Positions 18,981 to 29,064 of a DNA stretch of 64,000 nucleotides are shown piece after piece. The position numbers were made by a program, and so were the translations under genes. How positions within the stretch are numbered: position 1 is the first letter of the stretch; each line of letters opens with the position of its first letter. Under the pieces are notes generated by a model. That model had not been told where the DNA came from and made no database searches. It worked only from the letters and a program-made list of their open reading frames with translations. This DNA comes from Kocuria sp. (GTDB lineage Bacteria > Actinomycetota > Actinomycetes > Actinomycetales > Micrococcaceae): positions 1-64,000 of the forward strand of contig NZ_JAUNTS010000016.1 in the NCBI RefSeq assembly GCF_030538595.1, written 5' to 3'.

Positions 18981-20709
18981 AAGGTTCTGCGGCAGCAGCT
19001 AAAGCTGGAGTCCCGTACACGAACGTCTTGATCTGGTTGAGCCTTGTGAATACGGCTGTGAGGTTCGGGGAGGTGGACCGTGCTAACACCCATTCTCCCA
19101 GTGCGCGTCCGGCATCGACGTCCTTAAACCAGCCTCGTTTGATCGCCGCGAGAGCTACAACGTAGCGAGCATCCTTGATCCCGTATGTCTCGAGCCAGTC
19201 CAAGACCGTTAGGTTCCTGACTTGCACCTTCCCCCGGCTGTTGATGTCGTCAAGCACCGTGCTTTCAGCCCCCCGATGTTCCACACCGAGTGAGATAAAG
19301 GCTTGAAGTTCATCCGCATCGAGCTGGGAGCAGATCTGCGATTCGATGCAGTGGCCATCTTCCCAACGGATAATGGTTGCGCCTGCTTGCTGGGCTTTGA
19401 GCACATGAGAGTCGGCTGTTCGTACATCGTTGTCAATCAGAGCCAGCACCGAACACCCGAGTGGAGCCATCGCCTCGGCCCGGTTAGCAGCCTTTTCGCC
19501 GCCGTTGCCGTCCTGAATGGCTAAGCCCTCGCCGGCTGAATTCGCAAGTCCCCTTGTGACGCGTTGCTGGTCCCACATATCGAAGCAAGCCATCAAGACA
19601 CCATGTTCAGTCTTCCCCTCGCCGATGACCACTTTGCGTGCTAGTAGTGAAGAGGGAACCGCTCGCCGGAGAGCCTGCATTACTTCACCCGCCCCGCCGA
19701 GCGGGGTAATCTTCACTGCACCATTCGATGCCTGCACTATAGATAGGCTCTCGATGGGAGCTTGTTCGACCACCACTGGAGAGTGTGTGGTCACGAAGAC
19801 CTGAGAGTACGGATTTTTGTTGAGGTAGTTGAGCAGCCGAACAGCGCGGTGTGGTTCGAGGCCGCTCTCCAACTCGTCGATCACCGCGATTGCACGTTCA
19901 CCCGCCGCCATCTGCTGTACGGCCAAGCTCACTAGTCGGCGGCTACCGAGACCGTAGGCCATGAGCGGAACCACAGCTTCGTAGAGAGCTAGGTTGGCTC
20001 CCATCCCGGAGCGTGAGGCATCAAGTCCAGCACGAATGGCCTTGAAGTCGCTTCCTCCAATCTCGTTGGCGTGGTCCTGGACTTGTTTAACCAACTCGTT
20101 CAGCGCAGGGCTGTCGTGTCCGTTGAGCGCTTCGCGGGCAGCTCGCTCTGCGGCGGCCAAAGCCTCCCGCTCTCCGCCGTCTTTCGCCGACATCCGTCCC
20201 AGAGCTGATGTGCGACTCCAACGCAACTGAGTATCAGTTCGGTCATCAATTCGGAAGGTCGAGAAGCCACGGCGCTGGCTGGAAGTGATCCTTCGACCTT
20301 CACCATCGGCGCGCATAATTTCCCACTGTGGCTCGAGGGATTCGTCCACAGATAGGCACACGACGAGACATGCCTCAAGACCGTCCTCTGGTTCCTGATG
20401 AATCTGGCCGTCAGATGCGAGGCCGCTCTGCCAGAAACCGAACGTATCGTCTTTGAGGAGCAGTCCAGGAACGTCGGTCACGATGGCCTTGATCTGGATC
20501 GGCTCCGAGGTATCGACACCGTGAAAGTCAAGGTCTGAGAAGGAGACGTTCCAGCGGTCACCAAGCAATAGATATATCGCTTCGAGAATCGTGGACTTGC
20601 CACTGTCTCCCGGACCGATCAGGGTGATGAGGCGCTGGTTGTTCGGTAGGGTCCAGTCGAGCTTCTTGAGGCCGCGAAAGTTCTCGATGCTGAGTCGACG
20701 GACCTTCAT
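18964..20709 (-). CDS. gajA: OLD-family ATPase/TOPRIM nuclease, GajA type (Gabija defence)
   Basis: The 581-residue protein has an ABC-type ATPase with a C-terminal TOPRIM nuclease domain. It starts MKVRRLSIENFRGLKKLDW, with Walker A LIGPGDSGKST at residues 30-40. AIAVIDELESGLEPHRAV is the Walker B/D-loop region and VTTHSPVVVEQAP the H-loop. TOPRIM begins at KVVIGEGKTEHGVL (catalytic Glu) and continues with LALIDND, the paired acidic residues. Length matches GajA (578 residues). In the known system GajA is a nucleotide-sensing DNA nickase. An RBS (GGGGAG, five bases before the ATG) and an upstream promoter are visible. Confidence 0.88.
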   Translation of the reverse strand: MKVRRLSIENFRGLKKLDWTLPNNQRLITLIGPGDSGKSTILEAIYLLLGDRWNVSFSDLDFHGVDTSEPIQIKAIVTDVPGLLLKDDTFGFWQSGLASDGQIHQEPEDGLEACLVVCLSVDESLEPQWEIMRADGEGRRITSSQRRGFSTFRIDDRTDTQLRWSRTSALGRMSAKDGGEREALAAAERAAREALNGHDSPALNELVKQVQDHANEIGGSDFKAIRAGLDASRSGMGANLALYEAVVPLMAYGLGSRRLVSLAVQQMAAGERAIAVIDELESGLEPHRAVRLLNYLNKNPYSQVFVTTHSPVVVEQAPIESLSIVQASNGAVKITPLGGAGEVMQALRRAVPSSLLARKVVIGEGKTEHGVLMACFDMWDQQRVTRGLANSAGEGLAIQDGNGGEKAANRAEAMAPLGCSVLALIDNDVRTADSHVLKAQQAGATIIRWEDGHCIESQICSQLDADELQAFISLGVEHRGAESTVLDDINSRGKVQVRNLTVLDWLETYGIKDARYVVALAAIKRGWFKDVDAGRALGEWVLARSTSPNLTAVFTRLNQIKTFVYGTPALAAAAEPCDTNG

Positions 20710-20959
20710 TGTTGCTCCCCAATCTCCTCCACGCCGTCACTGGCGCAAGTTGGTTATTACCCTGGAACCTCCGTTCTAAGGTTAGCCGGGCAGCCTGACA
20801 ACGTAACTGAAAGCACGACACTAGCCAGACATATTTGACGGCTCATGGCGGTTGGGTAGCGCCAAGACCTACAACCTGCTGGCTAGTCTTGAAATATCGC
20901 GTGGCGGCTGCCCCTCGACGTCAGCGGTCCGGCGAGTGACCTGGTTGGCGCGGGCCTGA
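20710..20959. other. Intergenic region between gajA and the methyltransferase remnant
   Basis: The gajA promoter lies at 20773-20801. The rest has no convincing gene on either strand. It may contain the lost 5' part of the TrmH remnant in another frame, but I could not trace it. Confidence 0.5.
20773..20801 (-). promoter_or_regulatory. Promoter of the gajAB pair
   Basis: On the minus strand TTGTCA (20801-20796), a 17-base spacer and TAGAAC (20778-20773) form a good housekeeping-type promoter. Transcription would start near 20766 and leave a leader of about 57 bases before gajA. Confidence 0.6.
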
Positions 20960-21343
20960 GCTTGCGCGCTCGGCGCTGCGGGCATCGTCATGATCAACAG
21001 TGGTCTCCGCACCATACTGGACCGCTGCCTAATATGGGCGAGTCGCGGCCTGGTGTTCGCGACGTCTGTCATCCTGGCGAGCCGTGCAGAATGCGTTGCC
21101 TTCATCCGGAAAGAACGGCTTAAGGTCGCTGCGCTTTCGGTTGATGCAGCGGAACCACTCAGCGCGATCCGCGGGGTCAATGAACGTCTCGCGCTCGTCC
21201 TCGGAAGTGAGAGGGACGGGCTCTCCGCCGAGTTGAACGACTTGACCACCTACCGCTACACGATCCCCATGAGCCCGAAGGTCGAGTCACTCAACGTGTC
21301 AGTCACCGCCGGGATTGCTCTCTACGAACACAGCTTCCGGTAA
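20960..21343 (+). pseudogene. Decayed TrmH/SpoU-family RNA 2'-O-methyltransferase
   Basis: The frame ending at 21343 carries the C-terminal SpoU core: LALVLGSERDGLSAEL, IPMSPKVESLNVSVTAGIALYEHS, the loops that bind SAM in the trefoil knot. Upstream in the same frame lie recognisable pieces (ALGAAGIVMINSG, DRCLIWAS.GLVFAT, CVAFIRKERLKVAALS), but a stop codon at 20957-20959 cuts the frame and no N-terminal half can be found. It is therefore a 5'-truncated, degraded copy at the right side of the island. Intact members have about 250-300 residues; only ~125 codons remain here. Confidence 0.7.
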
Positions 21344-21423
21344 TGGCAGCAAGTTTGACTGTGGCTCTGTGGCCCGACAGCTCTCACCGATATCGTTTCA
21401 GAGCTGCCAGCACTTCCAAAAAG

Positions 21424-21496
21424 TGCCCCCGAATGGATTCGAACCATCGACACCGGCTTTAGGAGAGCCGTGCTCTATCCCCTGAGCTACGGGGGC
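21424..21496 (-). tRNA. tRNA-Arg (anticodon CCT)
   Basis: Read on the minus strand, 73 bases fold as a cloverleaf. The acceptor stem is GCCCCCG/CGGGGGC, the D-arm contains AGCTCAGGGGATAGAGC, and the anticodon loop CTCCTAA gives CCT, which reads AGG (Arg). The T-arm is GGTTCGAATCC, and CCA is not encoded. It flanks the right edge of the accessory island with its 3' end facing the island. Confidence 0.95.
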
Positions 21497-21570
21497 AACG
21501 CGGACCATCATACGGCCCACTTGACGCAGCCCAAGTCACGCACCGGCGCGGGCCGGATAGATTGACCACC

Positions 21571-22998
21571 ATGCCCGTCTACATCGACCCTCCCCGCTGG
21601 CCCGCCCACGGCACCGAGTTCTCCCACCTGATCTCGGACACGTCCTTGGTGGAACTCCATACCGCCGCTGAGCGGATAGGTCTGTCTCGCCGAGCCTTTG
21701 ACCGCGACCACTACGACCTCCCCCGCGAGCGCTACGACGACGCCGTTGCCGCCGGAGCCATTGAGGTGGATGGCAAGGAGTTGGTACGGATCTTGGTGGC
21801 CTCCGGGCTGCGGATTCCTGCGGCGAGGCGCAATGACAAGGTATTGACGGCGCTGCGTCGTCGTTGGAACACAGCTGTGGGTGACACGGAGCCGTTACAG
21901 CGGTTGCGGGAGACGCTGCTGGCGGGGTGGGGCGAACCGCACCGGCACTATCACGACCGCACGCACCTGCTGGCCACGCTCACAGCGTTGGACGACCTCA
22001 CGGACGGGCAGCCACCGCTGGAAGTGGCCCTGGGGGTTTGGTTCCACGACGTCGTCTACGAAGGCCAAGCCGGTGCCGATGAAGAAGCCTCAGCCCAGTT
22101 CGCGGAAACCACCCTGCCACAGGTTGGAATGGAGGAGGCCACCACACAGGAGGTGGCGCGGCTGGTGCGGATGACCGCCCACCACAACCCCGCACCGGAT
22201 GACACCAACGGGGCGTTGCTCTCGGACGCCGATCTGTCTGTACTGGGCAGTGAACCTGCCCGCTACGCCGATTACGTGCGGCGGGTGCGGGCGGAGTATC
22301 CACAGGTTCCGGAGTACGAGTTCGTTCACGCTCGGCTGCTGATCCTGGAGCGGTTGGACCCGGCCGCCATCTACAAAACTGAACGCGCCCGCACCCTCTG
22401 GGGCCGGCAGGCGCGGGAAAACCTTGCGGTTGAGATCGACGAGCTGCGCCTGGGCTCGCTGGCCCGTGTCCAGGCGCCGGACTGGTGCAAGGTGCTGCCG
22501 ATTGTGGGCGTCTGCTTTGTCCGGGACGGGCAACTGCTCACGGTACGCAAGCGCGGCACCCGCATGTTCATGCTGGTGGGCGGCAAGATCGAGCCGGATG
22601 AGTCCCCCACAACCGCCGCGCTACGGGAGATCCGCGAGGAAGTGGGGCTGTCCCTGACCGCCGCCGATCTGGAGTCCCTGGGCCAGTTCTCTTCCCCAGC
22701 CGCCAATGAGCCCGCCACCTGGATTGACTCCACAGTTTTTCTGGCCCCGGCACTTTCCGCAGCACAACACAACAACGACGACGCCGCTAACCCGCTGCCC
22801 CTGACCGCCCAAGCGGAAATTGCTGAACTGCGTGAGCTGGACCTGGCACCGCAAGCTGTGAAGGAGGCGGAAGACACGCTGGCCCCTCTGGTCCGCCGGC
22901 AAGTGCTGCCACTGCTACGCAGGCGAGACAGCCGCTTCTGGTCTGCGCACTGCGGGCCACTGGGGCCCTACACCCTGGAGACTGAACCGCAGTCCTGA
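21571..22998 (+). CDS. DUF4031-HD-Nudix three-domain fusion protein
   Basis: The 475-residue protein has three modules. Residues 1-85 are DUF4031 (MPVYIDPPRWPAHGTEFSHL). Residues ~95-300 are an HD-type hydrolase with HYHDRTH (about 127), WFHDVVYE (about 157) and LSDADLSVLG (about 217), the metal-binding His/Asp set of the predicted-phosphohydrolase group. Residues ~305-420 are a Nudix domain, whose box (about 338-360) matches GX5EX7REUXEEXGU perfectly. The natural DUF4031 start fixes ATG 21571; a TTG three codons earlier is possible. A role in nucleotide clean-up is inferred. No operon partners; it follows tRNA-Arg divergently. Confidence 0.9.
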   Translation: MPVYIDPPRWPAHGTEFSHLISDTSLVELHTAAERIGLSRRAFDRDHYDLPRERYDDAVAAGAIEVDGKELVRILVASGLRIPAARRNDKVLTALRRRWNTAVGDTEPLQRLRETLLAGWGEPHRHYHDRTHLLATLTALDDLTDGQPPLEVALGVWFHDVVYEGQAGADEEASAQFAETTLPQVGMEEATTQEVARLVRMTAHHNPAPDDTNGALLSDADLSVLGSEPARYADYVRRVRAEYPQVPEYEFVHARLLILERLDPAAIYKTERARTLWGRQARENLAVEIDELRLGSLARVQAPDWCKVLPIVGVCFVRDGQLLTVRKRGTRMFMLVGGKIEPDESPTTAALREIREEVGLSLTAADLESLGQFSSPAANEPATWIDSTVFLAPALSAAQHNNDDAANPLPLTAQAEIAELRELDLAPQAVKEAEDTLAPLVRRQVLPLLRRRDSRFWSAHCGPLGPYTLETEPQS

Positions 22999-23022
22999 GC
23001 TAATACCGCGCGCGGTGCTGAC

Positions 23023-23298
23023 TCAGCTGCGTGTATTGGGGCCGGAGTCCTTGGGCTTGCGGCGGTACAGGACGGCCGCCACCACCAGACCCACCAGAAT
23101 GCCCACGCCACCTGCAACGGAAACCCACATGGCGGCATGGCCCAGCGGAATGGACATGAGCAACCCGATGATCACTCCCGGGACGGCACCGGCCACCATC
23201 CCCACCGCCAGGTAGGTGTACTCCTGATCGGCGCGGGTGCGCGAGGAGGCGCTGTAGTCACGCGGGGGCTGGGCGGTGGGTCGGTTGTTGGAGGCCAT
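23023..23298 (-). CDS. Small hypothetical membrane protein
   Basis: The 91-residue protein has a polar N-terminus (MASNNRPTAQPPRDYSASS), then two hydrophobic helices at about 30-52 (TYLAVGMVAGAVPGVIIGLLM) and 57-78 (AMWVSVAGGVGILVGLVVAAVLY), and a basic tail (RRKPKDSG). It is convergent with the DUF4031-HD-Nudix gene and lies upstream of the NlpC/P60 gene's 3' end. No family recognised. Confidence 0.75.
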   Translation of the reverse strand: MASNNRPTAQPPRDYSASSRTRADQEYTYLAVGMVAGAVPGVIIGLLMSIPLGHAAMWVSVAGGVGILVGLVVAAVLYRRKPKDSGPNTRS

Positions 23299-23389
23299 GA
23301 CTCCACACTATCCACCCCGGTTGATCCCCGTAGGGGCCACGTTGCCCATGCCACACAGCTGCGGCCTGCCAGGGACGGTCAGCACAAAA

Positions 23390-24508
23390 TCACCGATAGG
23401 TGTAAAAACCATCCACAGGCATGGCATGGATGGAATGCACCACCGTTCCCTCCTGCGGATTGAGCGCAGAAATCATCTGATCCCCGCCCAGGTAAATCCC
23501 CACATGGCTACCACCGTTCTGAGACACCAGATCCCCCGGTTGTGGTGTGGCAGTGGGAGTGGCTGCTGCGAACTGGTCCCAGGTGACCCGTGGAATCGTG
23601 ATGCCGTTCTGGGCATAGACCCACTGCGTGAAGCCCGAGCAATCCCAGGCCATGTAATCGGTTCCACCCCACACATAAGCCCCGCCCAAGCCTTGATGGG
23701 CAGTATCCACAAGAACCGCATCGGAGACCGCATTCGATGCGGGACTCTGTGCGGCAGAGGCCGGCGGTTCCGCAGGTGGAGCAGCTGGGGAAGGTGTTTG
23801 TGGTGCAGACACTGCGGGCAATTCCCCGCCGAATGGGGCGGCGGCCACTGCCGCCAGGTCCCCCATCCCCGGATCGGTCACTGCAGCAGGACTTTCCCCC
23901 GGACTGGTGCTGGTCCACAAAGCCGTGGGAGTGGATTGCACAGTCAGGCCGGGGTCCGCTGTGTCCGTGCTACGGGCCGGGGCCCCAGGTGTGGCGGAAC
24001 TGCTGGTACGCCCATCGGCATAGACAAACGTGACCACACCGTCAGCATTCGTGGACCAGGAAAAGGTCCAGTTGTTTGCATCAGCGGCAGCACGATCAAA
24101 ACCACTGTCATCCGGAACGGTCCCCGTCACCGTGGCCCAATCCGGGAACTCCACGGGTGCCGCTTGGGCCGGCGCCACGCTGAAAGTGGCAGCACCCACA
24201 GCACCCAAGCCCAGCATTCCGCCCACCCACCATGGATGTTTGACCGGCCCCCAGGTGGTCAAGACACCAGATTTACGCTCCGCGCGCCCATCTGCCCCGG
24301 GGGCGGCACCACGGGACGGGTGCAAGGAACTGCCGATGGTGGTGTCACTGGGCGGTGCAACAAAGCACCAGCTGGTGGCGCCCACGGCCGGGAGATTCAG
24401 AGTTCGGCGGGATGGCACGGTTTGACGGGATGGTTCAGCTTGGTGGGCTGGCGCGGTTTGACGGGCTGGCACAGTTTGGCCGAGCGGCAGAGTTTCACAG
24501 GGCGGCAT
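23390..24508 (-). CDS. NlpC/P60-family peptidoglycan endopeptidase
   Basis: The C-terminal ~110 residues are an NlpC/P60 cysteine peptidase. MAWDCSGFTQWVYAQNGI holds the catalytic Cys, and GGSHVGIYLGGDQMISA holds the catalytic His. It would cut peptide stems in the cell wall. A hydrophobic export segment (WWVGGMLGLGAVGAATFS...PAQA) is preceded by ~90 residues if the ATG at 24508 is used. That is long for a signal peptide, so the true start may be internal (for example TTG near 24256). The extra N-terminus holds hexapeptide repeats of the QTxPxR type encoded by an 18-bp array. The middle is Pro/Ala-rich linker. Confidence 0.82.
   Translation of the reverse strand: MPPCETLPLGQTVPARQTAPAHQAEPSRQTVPSRRTLNLPAVGATSWCFVAPPSDTTIGSSLHPSRGAAPGADGRAERKSGVLTTWGPVKHPWWVGGMLGLGAVGAATFSVAPAQAAPVEFPDWATVTGTVPDDSGFDRAAADANNWTFSWSTNADGVVTFVYADGRTSSSATPGAPARSTDTADPGLTVQSTPTALWTSTSPGESPAAVTDPGMGDLAAVAAAPFGGELPAVSAPQTPSPAAPPAEPPASAAQSPASNAVSDAVLVDTAHQGLGGAYVWGGTDYMAWDCSGFTQWVYAQNGITIPRVTWDQFAAATPTATPQPGDLVSQNGGSHVGIYLGGDQMISALNPQEGTVVHSIHAMPVDGFYTYR
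24395..24502. repeat. 18-bp imperfect tandem repeat array (six copies)
   Basis: Copies start at 24395, 24413, 24431, 24449, 24467 and 24485. The shared pattern is TGGCnCnGTTTGnCGGGn with several substitutions per copy. It lies at the 5' end of the NlpC/P60 gene; read on the minus strand it gives hexapeptides of the QTxPxR type if that start is used. Confidence 0.75.
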
Positions 24509-24775
24509 GGCTGAGTCCTTTGGCAGTTCGGGGTGGCTGCGCTGCCACCCGGGCGGATCAATGCCTCACACGCTAGGCCGTGGCATTTTCTGGACCGCCC
24601 CAAGCAGCTCCTCAAACAACCTTTTGATAGCCCCGAGTTGATCAATCCACTCTGCGACCCGCTTAAAACTCACTCAATAAAGGTCACGCCTCAGCCTGTG
24701 GAGGGCCCACCGACCCGCAGCACGTCGTCACCAGGCACAGGCACACGGGTACACAGGTACTGCTTCAGGAAAACT

Positions 24776-25513
24776 TCAGACCTGGGTCACACACAGGGCC
24801 TGCGCCACCTTGTTAGACACGCGCACCTGCGCCCCGGCCTCGGAGGTGTCTGCACGCTGGATGACCACCCAGTCGTCGTCGTCAAGCTCGGCGGTGAATG
24901 CCGCGCCGGTGAGCACCCCAGCCTCTGCCAAGGCGGGTACGGATTCGCCATCCGCTTGCACCACCTCCGGCACCCCCAGCAGAGTGAATGGCCCCGTGGC
25001 ACCATCCCTCAGCATGGTCAGTAGGCGTGGCAGGTTGGCCAGCGCTCCGGACGGTGCAGCCAGGAGAGCGTTGATGGCCGTCTGCTCGTCCTCGGCAGTC
25101 AAACCATCCAGGCCCGGGATGGGCATGCCGTACGGGGAAGCCTCCGGAGCGTCCAGAAGAACCATCAGACGGCGCTCCACGTCTTCGCTCATCACGTGCT
25201 CCCAGCGGCAGGCTTCGTCATGCACTTGGGAGAGCTCCAGCCCAATCACATCTGCCAGCAGGCGCTCCGCCAAACGGTGCTTGCGCATGACCTTGACGGC
25301 AGTTTCCCGGCCGTCATCCGTGAGAGCAATCCGGCGGTCCGGCAGCACGGTCAACAAACCGTCGCGTTCCATGCGGGACACGGTTTGGGAGACCGTGGGA
25401 CCGGAATGATCCAGGCGTTCCACAATGCGAGCGCGCATGGGAGGGATACCCTCCTCCTCCAACTCCAAAACGGTGCGCAAGTACATCTCCGTTGTATCAA
25501 TCAGATCAGTCAC
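24776..25513 (-). CDS. DtxR/MntR-family metal-dependent transcriptional repressor
   Basis: The 245-residue regulator starts at GTG 25513, with AGGAG six to eight bases upstream, giving the family N-terminus [15 protein letters not shown]. Residues 1-75 form the winged helix ([29 protein letters not shown]). Residues 75-140 form the dimerisation and metal-binding domain ([31 protein letters not shown]), with the expected His, Cys and Glu ligands. The C-terminal part is an SH3-like FeoA domain. DtxR-type Cys in EACRWEHV suggests an Fe(II)-sensing type. It is transcribed away from serC and lies upstream of the NlpC/P60 gene. Confidence 0.92.
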   Translation of the reverse strand: MTDLIDTTEMYLRTVLELEEEGIPPMRARIVERLDHSGPTVSQTVSRMERDGLLTVLPDRRIALTDDGRETAVKVMRKHRLAERLLADVIGLELSQVHDEACRWEHVMSEDVERRLMVLLDAPEASPYGMPIPGLDGLTAEDEQTAINALLAAPSGALANLPRLLTMLRDGATGPFTLLGVPEVVQADGESVPALAEAGVLTGAAFTAELDDDDWVVIQRADTSEAGAQVRVSNKVAQALCVTQV

Positions 25514-27091
<1,578 letters not shown>

Positions 27092-27094
27092 CCC

Positions 27095-27907
27095 GTGGAG
27101 ATCGCGGCACTCTTTGGGGAGATCCCCCTTGGCGTTGTGGCACTGGTGCTCCTGGCTGCGCTGGCGGCCGGGTGGATTGATGCCGTGGTGGGTGGCGGTG
27201 GGTTGATTCAACTTCCGGCGCTGCTGCTGGTGCCTGGGATCTCCCCGGTGCAAGCCCTGGCCACCAACAAGTTGGGGTCTGTGTTCGGCACCACCACCAG
27301 CGCCATCACGTGGTTTCGCCGGGTCAAACCGGACTTACGCACGGCATTGCCCATGGCGATCATTGCCCTGGTGGGCAGTTATTTTGGGGCCAACCTTGCA
27401 GCACTGCTGCCCTCCACCATTTTCAAACCCATCATTGTGGTGGCGCTGATTGTGGTGGCTGCCGTGACCCTGGCCCGCCCCACCTTGGGTGCTGCCCTGA
27501 AGTACCAGGGCCCCAGCCGCAAGCACTACACGGTGGCGGCGTGCATTGGGCTGGCCATCGGCTTTTACGACGGTCTGATCGGCCCCGGAACGGGCACATT
27601 TTTGATCATGGCGTTGATTGCCGCCGCCGGCTACGACTTCCTGATGGCAAGTTCCACCGCCAAAATCGTCAATGTGGCCACCAACATTGGTGCCCTGGCC
27701 TACTTCATCCCGCAGGGCCACACCCTGTGGGCATTGGGCCTGGCCATGGGGGTGGCCAACATGGTGGGTGGCTACACGGGCTCACGCATGGCCGTTGCCC
27801 GCGGCAATCGGTTCATCCGGATCGCTTTCCTGGTGGTGGTCGCCGCTCTGATCATCAAGGTCGGCTACGACGTCTGGGTGGAGAACCTGACTCCCCTGCT
27901 CAGTTGA
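27095..27907 (+). CDS. TSUP-family (TauE/SafE) permease
   Basis: The 270-residue membrane protein has about eight helices and two copies of the TSUP signature: GWIDAVVGGGGLIQLP (about 26-41) and GFYDGLIGPGTGTFLI (about 147-162), each beginning a half of the transporter. The family exports or imports sulfonates, sulfite or organic anions; the substrate here is unknown. The GTG start follows serC by three bases. Its last 126 bases are antisense to the 3' end of the DUF3027 gene. Confidence 0.92.
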   Translation: MEIAALFGEIPLGVVALVLLAALAAGWIDAVVGGGGLIQLPALLLVPGISPVQALATNKLGSVFGTTTSAITWFRRVKPDLRTALPMAIIALVGSYFGANLAALLPSTIFKPIIVVALIVVAAVTLARPTLGAALKYQGPSRKHYTVAACIGLAIGFYDGLIGPGTGTFLIMALIAAAGYDFLMASSTAKIVNVATNIGALAYFIPQGHTLWALGLAMGVANMVGGYTGSRMAVARGNRFIRIAFLVVVAALIIKVGYDVWVENLTPLLS

Positions 27908-28510
27908 TTCCGCAGCTGCATCGTCGTCCGTGGACTCCTGGGTCTGCGCGTCCTCGCTGTCAGAATCGTGCTCATCGGGTGCGGAGCCGTGTTCGTCCTC
28001 GTCGCGTTCATCCTCGCTGCGTTCATCTTCATTGAGCCGTTCAGACCACGGCACCCACTCAGGCGCCAACAAAGCATTGTCCGAAGGCAGAAGACCGGTC
28101 TCACACACCGTGGGCACGGTTTGGCGCGGCGCACGCGCCAAGGTCACGTACCACTCCCAGTCCCGGTAACCACGCTTGGTCGAGGGGAAATAGTGGGTGA
28201 CCAGGCGGTCGTCGTCGGCCACCACACGGTGCCCGTCCCCAATCTCCTCCGCAGGGACCAGTGCCTTCAAGGCCTCCAGCGCAAATCCCTGCGCCTTGGC
28301 CAATTTCTGGTCCAGGGCTGGTTTACGACGCCGGTGCTCACCCGGGGCGCTCGCACTCACCTGATCGCGGCTCTTCTGCCCAGGCGTGGTCTGCTGAGGT
28401 TCCACCTGGGCGCTGGGTTCACATGCAGCATTGGGCTCAGGTGCGGTGCTGGGCTCCGTCCTGGTATTGGGCTCAGGTACGGCGTCGTTGAGGTCAGGGG
28501 TGTGGGACAT
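27782..28510 (-). CDS. DUF3027 family protein
   Basis: The 242-residue protein has a disordered Pro/Glu-rich N-terminus (1-65) and a central DUF3027 domain (about 68-155). This includes ALVPAEEIGDGHRVVADDDRLVTHYF, KRGYRDWEWYVTLARAPR and LLPSDNALLAPEWVPWSERL, near-identical to actinobacterial relatives. A very acidic tail follows (DERSEDERDEDEHGS). The last ~42 codons lie over the TSUP gene, which is unusual for a convergent pair. It follows the cold-shock gene by 16 bases on the same strand, a conserved neighbourhood. Function unknown. Confidence 0.86.
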   Translation of the reverse strand: MSHTPDLNDAVPEPNTRTEPSTAPEPNAACEPSAQVEPQQTTPGQKSRDQVSASAPGEHRRRKPALDQKLAKAQGFALEALKALVPAEEIGDGHRVVADDDRLVTHYFPSTKRGYRDWEWYVTLARAPRQTVPTVCETGLLPSDNALLAPEWVPWSERLNEDERSEDERDEDEHGSAPDEHDSDSEDAQTQESTDDDAAAESTEQGSQVLHPDVVADLDDQSGDHHQESDPDEPIAAGNGHA

Positions 28511-28526
28511 GGCAGTTCGGTGCTTC

Positions 28527-28910
28527 TCAGACGTCCAGATTGTCCGCGACCGTGCGCAGGATGGTGGCGATCTTCTTGCCGTGGGCCCGATCCGGGTATT
28601 TGCCGTGCTGCAGGCCGCCGGAAATATCGTCCAGGAGCTTGATCAGGTCTTCGTTGATCACAGCCATCCGCTCGGCCGGCATGCGGTTGTTTTTGGCCAC
28701 GGACGGCGTGCGTTCGATCACGGTGGCGGACAGGGCGGAAGGCCCCTTACGGCCATCCGCAATGCCGAACTCCAGGCGGGTTCCGGGGCTGACGGTGTCC
28801 ATCCCGGCGGGCAGGGCGCTGCCGTGCAGGAAGACCTCTCCGCCGTCGTCACTTGCCAGGAAGCCGAATCCTTTGTCGGCATCGAACCACTTGACCTTGC
28901 CAGTGGGCAC
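28527..28910 (-). CDS. Cold-shock domain protein (127-residue actinobacterial type)
   Basis: Start GTG 28910 with GAGG upstream gives VPTGKVKWFDADKGFGFLASDDGG. The N-terminal ~66 residues are a cold-shock domain: KWFDADKGFGF is RNP1 and EVFLHGSAL is RNP2-like. The C-terminal ~60 residues (NEDLIKLLDDISGGLQHGKYPDRAHGKKIATILR) form the extension found in longer actinobacterial Csp proteins. It binds single-stranded RNA or DNA as a chaperone. It lies in an apparent operon with the DUF3027 gene. Confidence 0.93.
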   Translation of the reverse strand: MPTGKVKWFDADKGFGFLASDDGGEVFLHGSALPAGMDTVSPGTRLEFGIADGRKGPSALSATVIERTPSVAKNNRMPAERMAVINEDLIKLLDDISGGLQHGKYPDRAHGKKIATILRTVADNLDV

Positions 28911-29064
28911 TTTCTTGACCTCAGTTCTTGTGGTGCTTGGGGTGGGTGCAGCAGGCAACCCGCTTTGTGTGAATCGTGGATGAATCACGGGCCCCTGGTG
29001 CGCAAATCCTTAGTTTAGTCGCTGACCGCACCGGGTGGGCATTCGATCAGAGCGGATCGGGACG

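Noticed and set aside
24509..24775. Possible c-di-AMP riboswitch before the NlpC/P60 gene
   Set aside because: Such riboswitches often precede these genes, but I could not find the conserved core or its pairing in this leader.
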